Origin: an uncultured Armatimonadota bacterium
Lineage (GTDB): Bacteria > Armatimonadota > Fimbriimonadia > Fimbriimonadales > Fimbriimonadaceae
Assembly: GCA_903833215.1 (NCBI GenBank)
Contig: CAILEM010000153.1
Coordinates: 1 to 64,000, forward strand
Direction: 5' to 3'
Length of the DNA stretch: 64,000 bases
Below are positions 26,569-36,017 of this stretch, piece by piece. Below the pieces are notes generated by a model. That model ran no database searches. It saw nothing but the letters and a program-made list of their open reading frames with translations, and was not told the DNA's origin. The first letter of the stretch is position 1. Each line of letters starts with the position of its first letter. Position numbers and translations under genes: made by a program.

Positions 26569-29055
26569 CTATCCAACCGAACCGCCATCAAAAACCAGAA
26601 CTTCGAAAGGCTTGAGTTCGATTGTCAGAGGCTTCTTGGTTGAGCACTCACGGATGGTTTGGATGCGTTGATCGGGGTAGGGGGATTTTAGGGTGTAGCT
26701 GGTTGGGGCGTTGGGTGGGAGTTCGAAGACGACTCTTGGATCGAGGATGATACTTTGGGGTTTGTCATTGGGGTTGCGAAGCATCAGCGTGGCTTTGTGG
26801 GGGTTCCAAGAGGTGTAGCCGTAGACTTGCAGTTGAAGAGGGTCGCCGCCGACCCAGTGGGAGTCGACCAAAACGTCGGCATTGGCTTGGGCCCAATTGG
26901 CAGCATCGGCGACGTCGTCCCAGGCGGCTTGGTCCATCATTGAAGGTGTGAGATAGAGTTCTTGGAGCGACGTGCCGTTTCCGAAATAGGAGCGGGCTTC
27001 GTTTCGGAGATGAGGACCGGTTTTGCCAATGGGTTCGCCCTGGAAGTTCCGGCCGTGAACTAGACCGTGATGCATCACCGAGTTGAGGGGATAGAGCGGA
27101 GATCGGTCAACGAACATCCGTTTGCAGTAGCCGTCTCGGAAGGTCATCCACTTCTCACGCATGTCGCCCTTCCCCGCCCAACCGACGTCGGCGCTGCCGT
27201 TGCGCCAGGTGGAATCGACGTGGTTGAGCCAAAACGGCGACGGCCACGTTCCGACCGTCACGTTGATGAAAACGCTCTTGTTCTCCTGGCGGAGGTTCTT
27301 CGCAATATCTAGGAGCGCCATGAAATGCGGACTCACGCCGTCTCCGGCTCTGTCCCACTTGAATGCATTGACGCCATCCTCGCGCATCAACTTAAGGCAT
27401 CGATCTTGGAACCACTGCTTGTAGCCGGGATAAGCTAGGTCGAGGCTTGCGCCTTTGGGAATGATGCCTAGTTTCTCGGCGTCAGCGGTTCGCTCTTCGG
27501 CACCGCCATACCCTCCGAGTGGGGATATCCAAATTGCGAGGTTGGCATTGATTGCTGCCATCTTCGGTCTGAGTGCCTTGAATCCGCCGGGGAACTTCTC
27601 CTCGTTCTCAACCCAAAGACCCTTGCTAGGGTCGTCCCAACCGTCGTCCACCAGATAGGACTGAACCTTAACACCCCGCTTCTGAGCCAATTCGCGATTG
27701 AACTGGGTTGCCGCATCGAGCATCTTTTCGGCGTCGACGCTGAATCCCAAGTCATACCAACAGTTGTAGTGCAGGAACGGTGAGGAAGGTCGGGCCCGCT
27801 CGCGCTCGATGTAGTAAAGGAAGGACCGGCGAAGCTGCCCCTCGGGGGCAACACCGACGACCGACCCGAAACTGTAGGACTGCTTTGGAGACAGCACGAG
27901 TTTGCAACCAAAGGCGATACGGCATCCGGCATCGTCGGTCTGGGAGATCGCTCCAGGCATCTCGACGCCAACGAACATCCCACTCCCAGCAACTGGGCAA
28001 CCGGGCACAGTACCGATCGTCTTGGCGTCTGGCACTTTGACGTCGGCGAACTCGACACCGTGAATGCTGATCTCCTTCCGGGGCGATGAGAACGCGACGG
28101 TTTGACGAATGTAGTTCGATCCGTCGCGAAGCTCAGCGCGCCATCGAGCTCGGATTCCGGCAGCGGACATAAGATCAGCCTCGATCGCCATTCCGCCTAC
28201 TCTGTCGGCAGCGCGGATGCCGTTTGGGTTTGGTTTCAGCTTCGTAATCTTTGGTTCTGTAAGGCAGGTGAAGGAGTCCGAAGTCAGGTCCAACATCGGG
28301 CTATCGTTGAGAACTTGGTCCAGAATTCTTTCACCTTTGTCGGTGATAACGTTGAACACCTTGTTCTTGTCTCGGAGACCGACCAGGAGGAATTTCTTTG
28401 TCTGCGGGAAGACAACTTCCAACGCTGGCCCCCATGTCATTCCCTGATCGGTCTGCTTATCGATCCAGCACGACACGAATTTGGAACCTTTCGGAAATAG
28501 ATACTCCTTCGCGAACCCCTCATGGGCGTGAGCAGTAACCTGAAGCGACTCTTTGGGGGCAAAACTTAGATGGGCGACTGTGGATTGTCCAGTTGGCCCA
28601 ATGTCGCCGGGATTATTAGTTGGCTCCCCCTTGAGGCTCATTTTGCCGATTCGGATGAGGCTTGGGGCTCCGGGAAAGTCGCTTATGGGATACGAACTCA
28701 GCTCTGTCCAGGCGTCACCATCGGCAGAGGCGAGGGCGACAACGCGGTTTGCTTCAATTCGAATTCCGACGTAGGCGCCGGTGTGAGTGGAGGCTGGTTT
28801 TGTTGCGAGACGGAAGAGTTGGGTTGAGCGCTCGTTAAACGCCTTTGATTCAAGTCGGTTGAGTAGGGACTGAGGCTTAAGGTGGGCATGGCTCCAACTC
28901 CAACTGGCGCTGATTGCGTGGTTACTGAGGCTGAAGAAATTCTTCTTGTGTTCGGCCTGAGCCTTGCCTGGTTGGGGGCCGGGGAATTCGACGCTGGCGG
29001 ACGCGAGGGCTCCGATTGTGATTAATGAAGGGAGGAAAAGGAGGCGCGTCAGCAT
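26569..29055 (-). CDS. secreted GH36-like glycoside hydrolase (alpha-galactosidase-like)
   Basis: This 828-residue protein has a signal peptide (about 1-20, LTRLLFLPSLITIGALASA). A large beta-rich N-terminal half precedes a TIM-barrel with GH36/clan-D features: YLVDDGWDDPSKG, IWISPLGGYGG, DLAYPGYKQW, and the nucleophile candidate Asp568 in FKWDRAGDG. The C-terminal beta domain ends the protein. Substrate is uncertain; alpha-galactosides are the usual choice for this clan. The start at 29055 is chosen over an upstream in-frame codon because the signal peptide begins here and TAACCT lies 7 nt upstream. Confidence 0.85.
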   Translation of the reverse strand: MLTRLLFLPSLITIGALASASVEFPGPQPGKAQAEHKKNFFSLSNHAISASWSWSHAHLKPQSLLNRLESKAFNERSTQLFRLATKPASTHTGAYVGIRIEANRVVALASADGDAWTELSSYPISDFPGAPSLIRIGKMSLKGEPTNNPGDIGPTGQSTVAHLSFAPKESLQVTAHAHEGFAKEYLFPKGSKFVSCWIDKQTDQGMTWGPALEVVFPQTKKFLLVGLRDKNKVFNVITDKGERILDQVLNDSPMLDLTSDSFTCLTEPKITKLKPNPNGIRAADRVGGMAIEADLMSAAGIRARWRAELRDGSNYIRQTVAFSSPRKEISIHGVEFADVKVPDAKTIGTVPGCPVAGSGMFVGVEMPGAISQTDDAGCRIAFGCKLVLSPKQSYSFGSVVGVAPEGQLRRSFLYYIERERARPSSPFLHYNCWYDLGFSVDAEKMLDAATQFNRELAQKRGVKVQSYLVDDGWDDPSKGLWVENEEKFPGGFKALRPKMAAINANLAIWISPLGGYGGAEERTADAEKLGIIPKGASLDLAYPGYKQWFQDRCLKLMREDGVNAFKWDRAGDGVSPHFMALLDIAKNLRQENKSVFINVTVGTWPSPFWLNHVDSTWRNGSADVGWAGKGDMREKWMTFRDGYCKRMFVDRSPLYPLNSVMHHGLVHGRNFQGEPIGKTGPHLRNEARSYFGNGTSLQELYLTPSMMDQAAWDDVADAANWAQANADVLVDSHWVGGDPLQLQVYGYTSWNPHKATLMLRNPNDKPQSIILDPRVVFELPPNAPTSYTLKSPYPDQRIQTIRECSTKKPLTIELKPFEVLVFDGGSVG

Positions 29056-29062
29056 TGGAGTT

Positions 29063-29068
29063 AGGTTA
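29063..29068 (-). promoter_or_regulatory. -10 box of the GH36-like gene
   Basis: Minus-strand TAACCT lies 7 nt before the ATG at 29055; leaderless type. Confidence 0.5.
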
Positions 29069-29116
29069 GCGCCTAGGGGTAAAGGAAAACGAAATTGCGC
29101 TGTCCGCGGTAGGAAG

Positions 29117-29311
29117 AGGCGTGCCTTAATGTCAAACAGTTTTGGCAGAATAGCCTTGTTCTGTAGCCGTGGCATGGTTTGTGGCCACGCACCCAACTCG
29201 CGGTTTGAACCCATTTTTGGTCTTGGCGAACGGTCCGAACGCCGGTACAAGCCAACCGGCGGCTACGGCGGCTGTTGAAACACCAAAACAGTTTGACATT
29301 CAGGCGTGCCT
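29117..29311. mobile_element. MITE-like element, copy 1 (about 195 bp)
   Basis: The ends form 29-bp imperfect terminal inverted repeats: AGGCGTGCCTTAATGTC at the left, and an inverted copy ending GACATTCAGGCGTGCCT at the right. The interior has no ORF of note and contains a GC-rich palindromic core (GAACGCCGG ... CCGGCGGC). A second copy lies 100 bp further on (29413-29611). Flanking duplications were not clear. Confidence 0.8.
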
Positions 29312-29412
29312 CGCTTCTTGCTTCCGCTGTAATCAACCAAAGCATGGTAGGGGAGCGATTCGAAGTCAATTTTGCTTCTTGCTGCCGGTGTGACTGACAC
29401 AGTTGGGTAAGC

Positions 29413-29611
29413 AGGGCACGCCTTAGTTTCAAACAGTTTTGGCAGAGTAGTCTTGTTCTTTAGCCGCGACCCATGGTTTTTGGCAGAGCGCCCAGCTCGC
29501 GGCTTGAACCTATTTTTGGTCTTGACGAACGGTCCGAACGCCGGCACAATCCATCCGGCGGCTACTGCGGCTGTTGAAAGACCAAAACTGTATGACATAA
29601 GGGCACGCCCT
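29413..29611. mobile_element. MITE-like element, copy 2 (about 199 bp)
   Basis: This is the same element as 29117-29311, in the same orientation. It shares the inner blocks CAAACAGTTTTGGCAGA, TTTTTGGTCTTG-CGAACGG and GCTGTTGAAA-ACCAAAAC. Its terminal repeats read GGGCACGCCTTA at the left and an inverted GGGCGTGCCC at the right. The two copies differ at many positions, which suggests they inserted or duplicated some time ago. Confidence 0.8.
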
Positions 29612-29643
29612 GCCCCTACAAATGCGGGTGCTTTGTAGGGGCA
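29611..29643 (-). terminator. 12-bp perfect hairpin downstream of the M60 gene
   Basis: A perfect stem TGCCCCTACAAA / TTTGTAGGGGCA with a 9-nt loop lies 11 bp past the stop of the M60 gene and abuts MITE copy 2. It has no clean T-run, so it may be a terminator or part of the mobile element. Confidence 0.5.
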
Positions 29644-29653
29644 AATTGAACCT

Positions 29654-31852
29654 CTATTTCGGCCAGTCGGTCGGCATCCAGGTTGGGAGGTTGGCGATGG
29701 ATTTCTTGGCGGCTTCGGTGGTGGGAACACCCCAGGCGGTGAAGAAGGGACCTAGGTTCTTTCGGACGAGTTTGGAGAAGCGGACCATCCAGCGGTCGCG
29801 CTTTTCGATGTCCGATTTGGGCTGTTCGCTGGGTCGAAGCGTGCGGTACTCCTCGAAGAGGCGCGTGAAGGGCTCCCAGCCGAATTGCTCGCGGAGCTGC
29901 GCGTACATGGATAGCGCCAGGAATGGGTCGGAACGCCATTTGTCGTAGTGGGCACCATCGGCGAGGTACTTCACGAGGCGCTCGCGGACGGCCTTGGGGG
30001 CCATCGCTGGATGAGCTTCACCATAGTTGGCAGGGGTCACACCGTTCAATTTCTCACTGCCGTAGAGCGAGAAGAAGTTATTCGTCACCTCGCCGGTACC
30101 CTCCCAGGTCCAAGCATTTTGCTGGAAGTTGTGGCCCATCTCATGGTAGAAGCCCCATGTGTGGCCTTTGGCCTTGAGCGTGGCGAGGTCGCAGAAGGTG
30201 TCGGCGACGTCGAGGTGGGTCATTACGGGGTAGCCGCTGTGCATATAGCCGGCGCTGATCTCGATGTCGGGGCAATATCGTTCGGGACGAGGTCGAACTG
30301 GCGCTGCATAGAACGCATAGCAGTTCTTCATCATCTCATCCCAGAACGCCATCAACGCTGCCGGGTCGACGATCTTCTTCGCCGAGCTTAATGGGACTGA
30401 GATCGAGACAAGGTTTCCTTCGAGTTCGGCCCAAGGGGCGGCTGACGTTCCTAATTGCGACTTCCATTGTGCGGCTGAAGTCTTGCCTCGGACGTAACGA
30501 GCGGCAGGCACGGCATGATTGATGGTCACCTGGACCTTATCAAGTCGACACCCGTTCGGAACGTCAATGTAGATCGTCCCGCCGAACGCACTCGCAATCT
30601 GTGTCTGCTCTTGGCTGAGCGGCTTGGTGATGCTGATTGATGGAAAACGTGTCCATTTATCCAGCTGCCACAGAGTGTCTGTGTGGGGCCCGACTCGCAC
30701 GAACAGTCCGCCAGACGTCGCCCCCTCGGGAATTTCGACGAGAACGACTTCACCTGGGGCAGCGTACAATCCGGTTCCATGCCACTCAGGCACCGAGGTG
30801 TCGATCGTCACAGCTTGATTGATGCGCTTTGAATTCGTGACAACGCCAGGAAATGCGGAAGCCGATGGATGGGCTTTGACTTCTTTCGGAGTAAGTGTCC
30901 GCATTGTACGCATGTCGATCCATGCCTTGAGACGCGAGAAGGGTGTTTCAACCGTCACCGGAGTTTGAGCGGTGGGAATGCCATTTCCGGGTTCGGACGC
31001 AGCTCCTTTGATCACTTCCGCAGTGAGCCCTCCTGACGTGGGCGGCGTCAGCGCCAATGCCCTTTCAAGCGTATAGACGGCAGTCGTTCGATCGGCAACC
31101 GAAAGGCCACCTCCCTTGAGCGCACCAAGTGCAGCGTCGGCATTGAAGAGCACCGCACCGGACCTTTCGGGCAGGAATTCTTGATGAGCGGTCCCGTCTG
31201 CAAAGCAGATTCCGTATGGGAAAAGCATGCGGTTGCCGGGATGATCTGCCAACAAATCCAAGCGCGGATTGAGTTGCAACCATCCCCAAGCGGGACCGGC
31301 AATGACGAGACCTCGCCCCTTTTTGACAAAGCGCATCAATGCGATCTGACCGGAAGGATTGTTGTCCAGGGCCCCTGGGGTTGTGCAAACAACGTCGAGC
31401 TGGTCGGCGATCGTTTCCAGCGACTGGGATGACAATGTGGTTGGCACGGCTCCGGCTTGCCGAAGGGGACCTTCCAGAAAGCCGTAACCCAAAAGTCCCA
31501 CTCTGAGTCCATCGAGTCCACCCTTCCCGCCGACCCAAGCCAAGGCATTGCCGAAGAAACGGCCATTGCTGGGGTTCTGCATCGCGAGGCTGGAGAAGAA
31601 CGCCTCGTGGGCGCCGGCAATGACTCGGCCTCTTTCGACGCGAGTCGCAGCAAAAACTGGAACTTGGCCCTTGCTCTGGGTTCCCGTCGCAATGACGAAT
31701 GCATTTCCAGAAACGCTAAGGACACCTACCAACGCTTGGGGCGCGACCAGAGCGGTCACGCCCCGAGTGAGTACATCGCGATCGGCGGAATGATCGGACT
31801 GCGTCGGAGAACTGATCGCCGTTAATAGGAGCACAAGTGCCTGTGTAAACAT
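29654..31852 (-). CDS. secreted M60-family (enhancin-like) metallopeptidase
   Basis: This 732-residue protein has a signal peptide (about 1-16) and a C-terminal gluzincin zinc site His570-Glu571-x-x-His574 (FYHEMGHNFQQ) with a downstream Glu (about 588, TGEVTNNFFS), as in M60 mucin-degrading peptidases. The N-terminal region (about 30-260) resembles the TCAF-like Rossmann/beta domain (VTALVAPQALVGVLSVSG) that accompanies M60 modules. Such enzymes cleave glycosylated proteins. A clear AGGAG Shine-Dalgarno precedes the ATG. It is followed 3' by the paired MITE-like elements. Confidence 0.92.
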   Translation of the reverse strand: MFTQALVLLLTAISSPTQSDHSADRDVLTRGVTALVAPQALVGVLSVSGNAFVIATGTQSKGQVPVFAATRVERGRVIAGAHEAFFSSLAMQNPSNGRFFGNALAWVGGKGGLDGLRVGLLGYGFLEGPLRQAGAVPTTLSSQSLETIADQLDVVCTTPGALDNNPSGQIALMRFVKKGRGLVIAGPAWGWLQLNPRLDLLADHPGNRMLFPYGICFADGTAHQEFLPERSGAVLFNADAALGALKGGGLSVADRTTAVYTLERALALTPPTSGGLTAEVIKGAASEPGNGIPTAQTPVTVETPFSRLKAWIDMRTMRTLTPKEVKAHPSASAFPGVVTNSKRINQAVTIDTSVPEWHGTGLYAAPGEVVLVEIPEGATSGGLFVRVGPHTDTLWQLDKWTRFPSISITKPLSQEQTQIASAFGGTIYIDVPNGCRLDKVQVTINHAVPAARYVRGKTSAAQWKSQLGTSAAPWAELEGNLVSISVPLSSAKKIVDPAALMAFWDEMMKNCYAFYAAPVRPRPERYCPDIEISAGYMHSGYPVMTHLDVADTFCDLATLKAKGHTWGFYHEMGHNFQQNAWTWEGTGEVTNNFFSLYGSEKLNGVTPANYGEAHPAMAPKAVRERLVKYLADGAHYDKWRSDPFLALSMYAQLREQFGWEPFTRLFEEYRTLRPSEQPKSDIEKRDRWMVRFSKLVRKNLGPFFTAWGVPTTEAAKKSIANLPTWMPTDWPK

Positions 31853-31898
31853 CGGTACTCCTATTGTAGGGCGATTTTTCCCCTATCTCACCTTCAAC

Positions 31899-33902
31899 CT
31901 ACTTGGGACCGCCCGTGATTCCCTTCCAATTGTCGGTTCGGAACGGAAATGCGGGGAGTCCAGCCTGGTTATACAGGTTGCTATCCAGATATGCCGCCCA
32001 TGAGTAGCGCACCGCGACGGGCGTACTGACCTTTGGCGAGGAGACGACAACGGAATTGCCGTCGATCTTCGCATTAGCCCAGACCCACTTGTGATCGTCG
32101 CCTGCGATGGCGAAGCCCTTCAGGTCTCCACCCTTGGCAACGAGACCGCCATCGGTGTGGTCGAACGATAATCGGATCGCGCCGGCTTCGGCACTCATCG
32201 ACTTGTAGACCGGACCCGAGCCAGAGACCTTCATGTGATAGGTTCCTGCTTCGGCAACCAACGCAAGGCGCTTTCCAACGTCCTGCTTGTTCTTCGGATG
32301 AATGTCCAGTTGATCGCCCAAGTCGATTGCGGTTGCGATTCCCGCATTGCGAACCGTCTTGGTCGTCATGAACTGCGCTTCACGGAGTTCGGCCCATGCG
32401 TCATCGCCAGGGTTTGCCGGTGGGTTCATAAAGCCAGCGAGCTGAACAATAAGGAACGGGAAAGGTCCCTGGCCAAAGTTTCGGTGCCACGACGAGATCA
32501 TCGTGGGAAGCAATGTTCGGTACTGATACGCTTGGCCCGCATTGCTTTCGCCTTGATACCAGATCGCACCCTTCACGCCGTAAGGCACGATTGGCTGGAT
32601 CATTCCGTTGTAGAGCACGGTTGGAAGATTCGGATTGTCTTGGAACGTGATCGGAAGCGGGTTCTTTGCGGTGACAGCAGTGCCCAGCTTGAGCTTCCAG
32701 TTGCCAGCCAACACAATCTTTGCACCACCGGCTACTTCGAGATTGATCCCATCGGGATCGCCATAGATGCCGCCGGGAGACTGGGTGTCGGTAACCCGAA
32801 CCGCAATCACATTCTTTCCGGCATGGAGGACGTTCGCAGGGATCTTATAACTGCGAGGAACGTTATAGCCGTCGGTGGCTCCGACCTGAACGCCATTTAC
32901 GAAGGTGGCGTCATTGTCATCCACAAGCAGGTGAAGGGTGACGCCCGAGGTATCGACGTCGGCTGGGAATTCGACTTCCTTGCGAAGCCAGACCACGCTT
33001 TGCTGGTTCACCAATTCTGGATATCCGGCTTCCTGGATCATGCCCGGGACCTTCATCGACTTCCATGAGGAGTCATCAAGCTTAGGATCTGCCCAACTTC
33101 GTCCCTCAACGGAGCCTGGGTCATTCTTATCGTACCAAGCCGCGAAAGGATCCTTCGCATTTGCGACAGGATGCTTCTTTTGGTCGACCACAGCCTGAAT
33201 CTGGGCGATGCCAGGTCGGAATTCGGGGAGCTTGTCACCAAGATCCTTCGCGCTTGTCCATGCCTGAGCCGGCGTACCACCCCAGGATGTGTGAATCAGT
33301 CCGATGGGAATCTTGAGATCCTCGTTAAGCTTCTTGCCGAAGAAATAGGCGACAGCAGAGAATCCAGACCAGACACCGTCTTTTCGAAGGTTGTCAGGGG
33401 TGCAAACCAGCCAGTTACCGCCCGAAAAGTCGCGGGGCTCGGCAGCAACCGCTTTCGGTACCGCGAACAGTCGAATGTTTGGATAGTCGGCTTTGGAGAT
33501 TTCCTCTTCGGGATTGACGATATTGCCAATTCCAAATTCCATGTTCGACTGGCCCGAGCAGATCCAGACATCTCCCACCAAGATGTTGGTGAACTTGACC
33601 GTTTGGGGTCCGGAGACGGTCATGGTCAGCGGGGCACCAACCTTGAATGGCCCAACTTTGACCATCCATTTGCCGTCGGCTCCAGTTGTGGTTGAGGCGG
33701 TTTTGTCTCCAACCGTGACGGAGACTTGACTGCCTGGCGCCGCCCAACCCCAAACTGGGTCGCGCATGTCGCGCTGGAGCACCATGTTGTCGGAAAACAT
33801 TGGGCTGACGAAGGGGCGCGTTTGTTGTTGCGCGTATCCCCCTAGCGAAACAGCCGCAGTCAGCGTCAGCGCCGACGCGGCCCTTGAAAGTAGGGTGAGC
33901 AT
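31899..33902 (-). CDS. secreted sialate O-acetylesterase (SASA/SGNH family)
   Basis: This 667-residue protein has a signal peptide (1-24, ending in GYAQQQ). An Ig-like N-terminal domain is followed by the SGNH nucleophile Ser119 in ICSGQSNMEFG and the GAIWYQGESNAG block. A galactose-binding-like beta-sandwich insert lies at about 255-375, and DIHPKNK supplies the catalytic Asp/His. SASA esterases remove acetyl groups from sialic acids or other glycans. The gene sits 46 bp upstream of the M60 peptidase gene on the same strand. TAAACT lies 10 nt before the ATG. Confidence 0.92.
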   Translation of the reverse strand: MLTLLSRAASALTLTAAVSLGGYAQQQTRPFVSPMFSDNMVLQRDMRDPVWGWAAPGSQVSVTVGDKTASTTTGADGKWMVKVGPFKVGAPLTMTVSGPQTVKFTNILVGDVWICSGQSNMEFGIGNIVNPEEEISKADYPNIRLFAVPKAVAAEPRDFSGGNWLVCTPDNLRKDGVWSGFSAVAYFFGKKLNEDLKIPIGLIHTSWGGTPAQAWTSAKDLGDKLPEFRPGIAQIQAVVDQKKHPVANAKDPFAAWYDKNDPGSVEGRSWADPKLDDSSWKSMKVPGMIQEAGYPELVNQQSVVWLRKEVEFPADVDTSGVTLHLLVDDNDATFVNGVQVGATDGYNVPRSYKIPANVLHAGKNVIAVRVTDTQSPGGIYGDPDGINLEVAGGAKIVLAGNWKLKLGTAVTAKNPLPITFQDNPNLPTVLYNGMIQPIVPYGVKGAIWYQGESNAGQAYQYRTLLPTMISSWHRNFGQGPFPFLIVQLAGFMNPPANPGDDAWAELREAQFMTTKTVRNAGIATAIDLGDQLDIHPKNKQDVGKRLALVAEAGTYHMKVSGSGPVYKSMSAEAGAIRLSFDHTDGGLVAKGGDLKGFAIAGDDHKWVWANAKIDGNSVVVSSPKVSTPVAVRYSWAAYLDSNLYNQAGLPAFPFRTDNWKGITGGPK

Positions 33903-33941
33903 CCTGAAAACTAGTTTAGAGTAATTGGACGCTCAGATGAT

Positions 33942-35348
33942 CTACTGGAGGAATATCCGCTCGTTCGAAAGAACAATTCGTGTGAGCACCGCTGGATATT
34001 CGCAGTACTTCTGCGCTCCGTCTGGCTTCACCGAGCCATCCACTTGGGGGTGATACCGCTCGCGCCAGTATCCATCCTTGGCAGCCAGGGCAATCTTCTT
34101 CGCTCCCTCAACGATTCGATCGTGGGCATTCATGCGCTTGCATGCCAGCGCCTCGAGGTACCAAACACGCCCCATTGCAGCAATGTCGTTGTGGAGAGAC
34201 GGAATCGCAAACGGCACGGGCTCATCTTCCCAAGCCTCATAACCGAACGGCTTGGTTACGGGTTGGGTCGGCATCTCTCCCCACCAGAAACTATCGTCGG
34301 GCATCATGCTTGGCCAGAGGTTGTGAAGGTGATGTTGATCGGCAAGTCCGAATGCCACAGCTGCCCAGTTGGTATCCGACATGCCATGGGAGTCGACCAG
34401 TCCGCGCTCAGGATGAATGTACTCACCGAAATGATCACGTCGCCAAAACGCATCAACAAAGCTCTTCGTGAGGAGTTCTGCACGGTGCGACCAGTCGTGG
34501 GCTTCCTTCTTCTTCCCCACCGCGATCAGCAAGCGAGCCATTTCCCGAAAGGCGTGAACGGCATAGCATTGGGTCACACCGTCGAAGCCGTTACGCGGCG
34601 GTAACTCCATGTAGAATCCTGATCCGGCGACGAGGCCATTGGGTCCGATCTGGCTTGCGACAAAGTTCGCGGCGGACTCGAGGGATGGGAGTCGCTCCTC
34701 AAGCCAGGGTGTGTTATGCACGGCATCATGGATTTCAGCAGCTGTGAGAACGTAGCACACGGGGCCAAGCACGTTTAGGGGTCGTGACTGCGTTTCCCAA
34801 TGAGTGAACAGTCCCACCCACTCCCTTGTTTCTTGACTCGAGGGTCGGAGGTGTGGGCGCTTGGGAGGGATGTACGTGAACACGTCCTCTGGCTTTCTAA
34901 GTCCGCGTAGGAAGGTTGTACCAGGGTCGGTTTCTCCCTTAAAGATGGCGAACGGGATGTTTCCATCCTTGCGTTGCGAGCTACGGACGTAGTCGAAATA
35001 ATCCGTCACGAGGCGAGTTTTTCCAAGCAGCAGATAGGCACCTGCCATCTGCCACGAGTCCAATCCGGGCCACGTAGCTCCGCCACCGTACGACATCCCG
35101 TCCGCGCAGATATAGAAGAATCCTGGGTAGAAGTCTTGCGTAGCGGCAGGAAGGAGGTTTCGACGAACGGCCTGCTGCACGCCATTTCGGATGTCTGAAT
35201 CCTTTATCCGTTGGATCTTCGCATCCACATCGGCACCTTCCTCGGGCTCCTGGTAAACAGGTTTCTGCGACCCGAGTGCCAAAGAAAATAGCTCCGATGC
35301 CGCCGCAGCCAACAACCCTCTACGCGATACCGACTTCGTTTCGTCCAA
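33942..35348 (-). CDS. Tat-exported six-hairpin (alpha/alpha)6-barrel glycosidase-like protein
   Basis: This 468-residue protein opens with SRRGLLAAAASELFSLAL, a twin-arginine-type signal. The body has features of (alpha/alpha)6-barrel glycosidases: WPGLDSWQMAGAYLLLGKTRLVTDYF, then ADLVDSHGMSDTNWAAVAFGLAD and FAIPSLHNDIAAMGRVWYLEALA, with aromatic-rich repeats. The exact GH family is not clear to me. The start codon is TTG with TAGAAT 7 nt upstream, which fits the window's leaderless pattern. Confidence 0.82.
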   Translation of the reverse strand: MDETKSVSRRGLLAAAASELFSLALGSQKPVYQEPEEGADVDAKIQRIKDSDIRNGVQQAVRRNLLPAATQDFYPGFFYICADGMSYGGGATWPGLDSWQMAGAYLLLGKTRLVTDYFDYVRSSQRKDGNIPFAIFKGETDPGTTFLRGLRKPEDVFTYIPPKRPHLRPSSQETREWVGLFTHWETQSRPLNVLGPVCYVLTAAEIHDAVHNTPWLEERLPSLESAANFVASQIGPNGLVAGSGFYMELPPRNGFDGVTQCYAVHAFREMARLLIAVGKKKEAHDWSHRAELLTKSFVDAFWRRDHFGEYIHPERGLVDSHGMSDTNWAAVAFGLADQHHLHNLWPSMMPDDSFWWGEMPTQPVTKPFGYEAWEDEPVPFAIPSLHNDIAAMGRVWYLEALACKRMNAHDRIVEGAKKIALAAKDGYWRERYHPQVDGSVKPDGAQKYCEYPAVLTRIVLSNERIFLQ

Positions 35349-35355
35349 GGGTTCG

Positions 35356-35361
35356 ATTCTA
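35356..35361 (-). promoter_or_regulatory. -10 box of the Tat-exported glycosidase gene
   Basis: Minus-strand TAGAAT lies 7 nt before the TTG start at 35348 and supports that unusual start codon. Confidence 0.45.
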
Positions 35362-35396
35362 CTTGACGGGGATTAGGCTAGTGGGCCATGGGATTG

Positions 35397-35936
35397 TTAG
35401 GGTCTGGAAGGCTTTGTCTTGGTGGTAGCTTGAGTTCTGCGAAGGAGTTCGTCGAGTTTCACTTCGCAGGGCACGTTGGAAGCCCGCTTGGTATCTAGTC
35501 TTTCGGTGGTCAAGGTGTGGGAACCCTTGAATATCACGGCGGACGTCGTGATGCCGCCGACCAACTGGTCGAGCGAAAGCACCTTCGACGATTTTCGGTC
35601 GAACACATATGTTGGCCAGTTCCAGGGTGAATGCCCACCCGAATTCTCCATGCTCCAAACGAAGAACTGTGAGTCAGGTGTCCAGGCACCCTCAACAACT
35701 CTTTTGCCGTGGTCGCCGCCAGGCGAACCGAAATCACGTTGGCAGATGGATTTGCCACCTACAGCCCGAATTTCCACGGAGCTCTCGGCCGGGTTTTTGC
35801 TAGAGGGTTGAATGATCGCCAAGAGCTTTCCGTCTGAAGATAAGAACCGGCCTACCATCGAACTCTGGCTGCTTGGCAGTGCCGACTGGAAACCCAGCAA
35901 GGGGAAAAAGATGGACGACAACAAAAGACTAACCAT
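35397..35936 (-). CDS. secreted hypothetical protein, possible beta-propeller fragment
   Basis: This 179-residue protein has a signal-like N terminus (MVSLLLSSIFFPLLGFQS) and short repeated beta-type motifs (GRFLSSDGKLLAIIQPS, EGAWTPDSQFFVWSME), as in WD40/TolB-like blades. It has only two or three blades, so it is either a fragment or a small variant. Family and function are not recognised. It lies downstream of the large SEDS-PBP gene on the same strand, but 81 bp away. Confidence 0.55.
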   Translation of the reverse strand: MVSLLLSSIFFPLLGFQSALPSSQSSMVGRFLSSDGKLLAIIQPSSKNPAESSVEIRAVGGKSICQRDFGSPGGDHGKRVVEGAWTPDSQFFVWSMENSGGHSPWNWPTYVFDRKSSKVLSLDQLVGGITTSAVIFKGSHTLTTERLDTKRASNVPCEVKLDELLRRTQATTKTKPSRP

Positions 35937-36017
35937 TAATTCTGTTCACGAACTCAGAGCCATTCTATTTACGTGCGAGGTTGCCTGCAGTTACACGCCT
36001 TTTTGGCATAGCAAATC

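Noticed and set aside
31457-31825. Plus-strand ORF antisense to the M60 gene
   Set aside because: It is a shadow of the real gene, which has clear zinc-site and signal-peptide features on the other strand.
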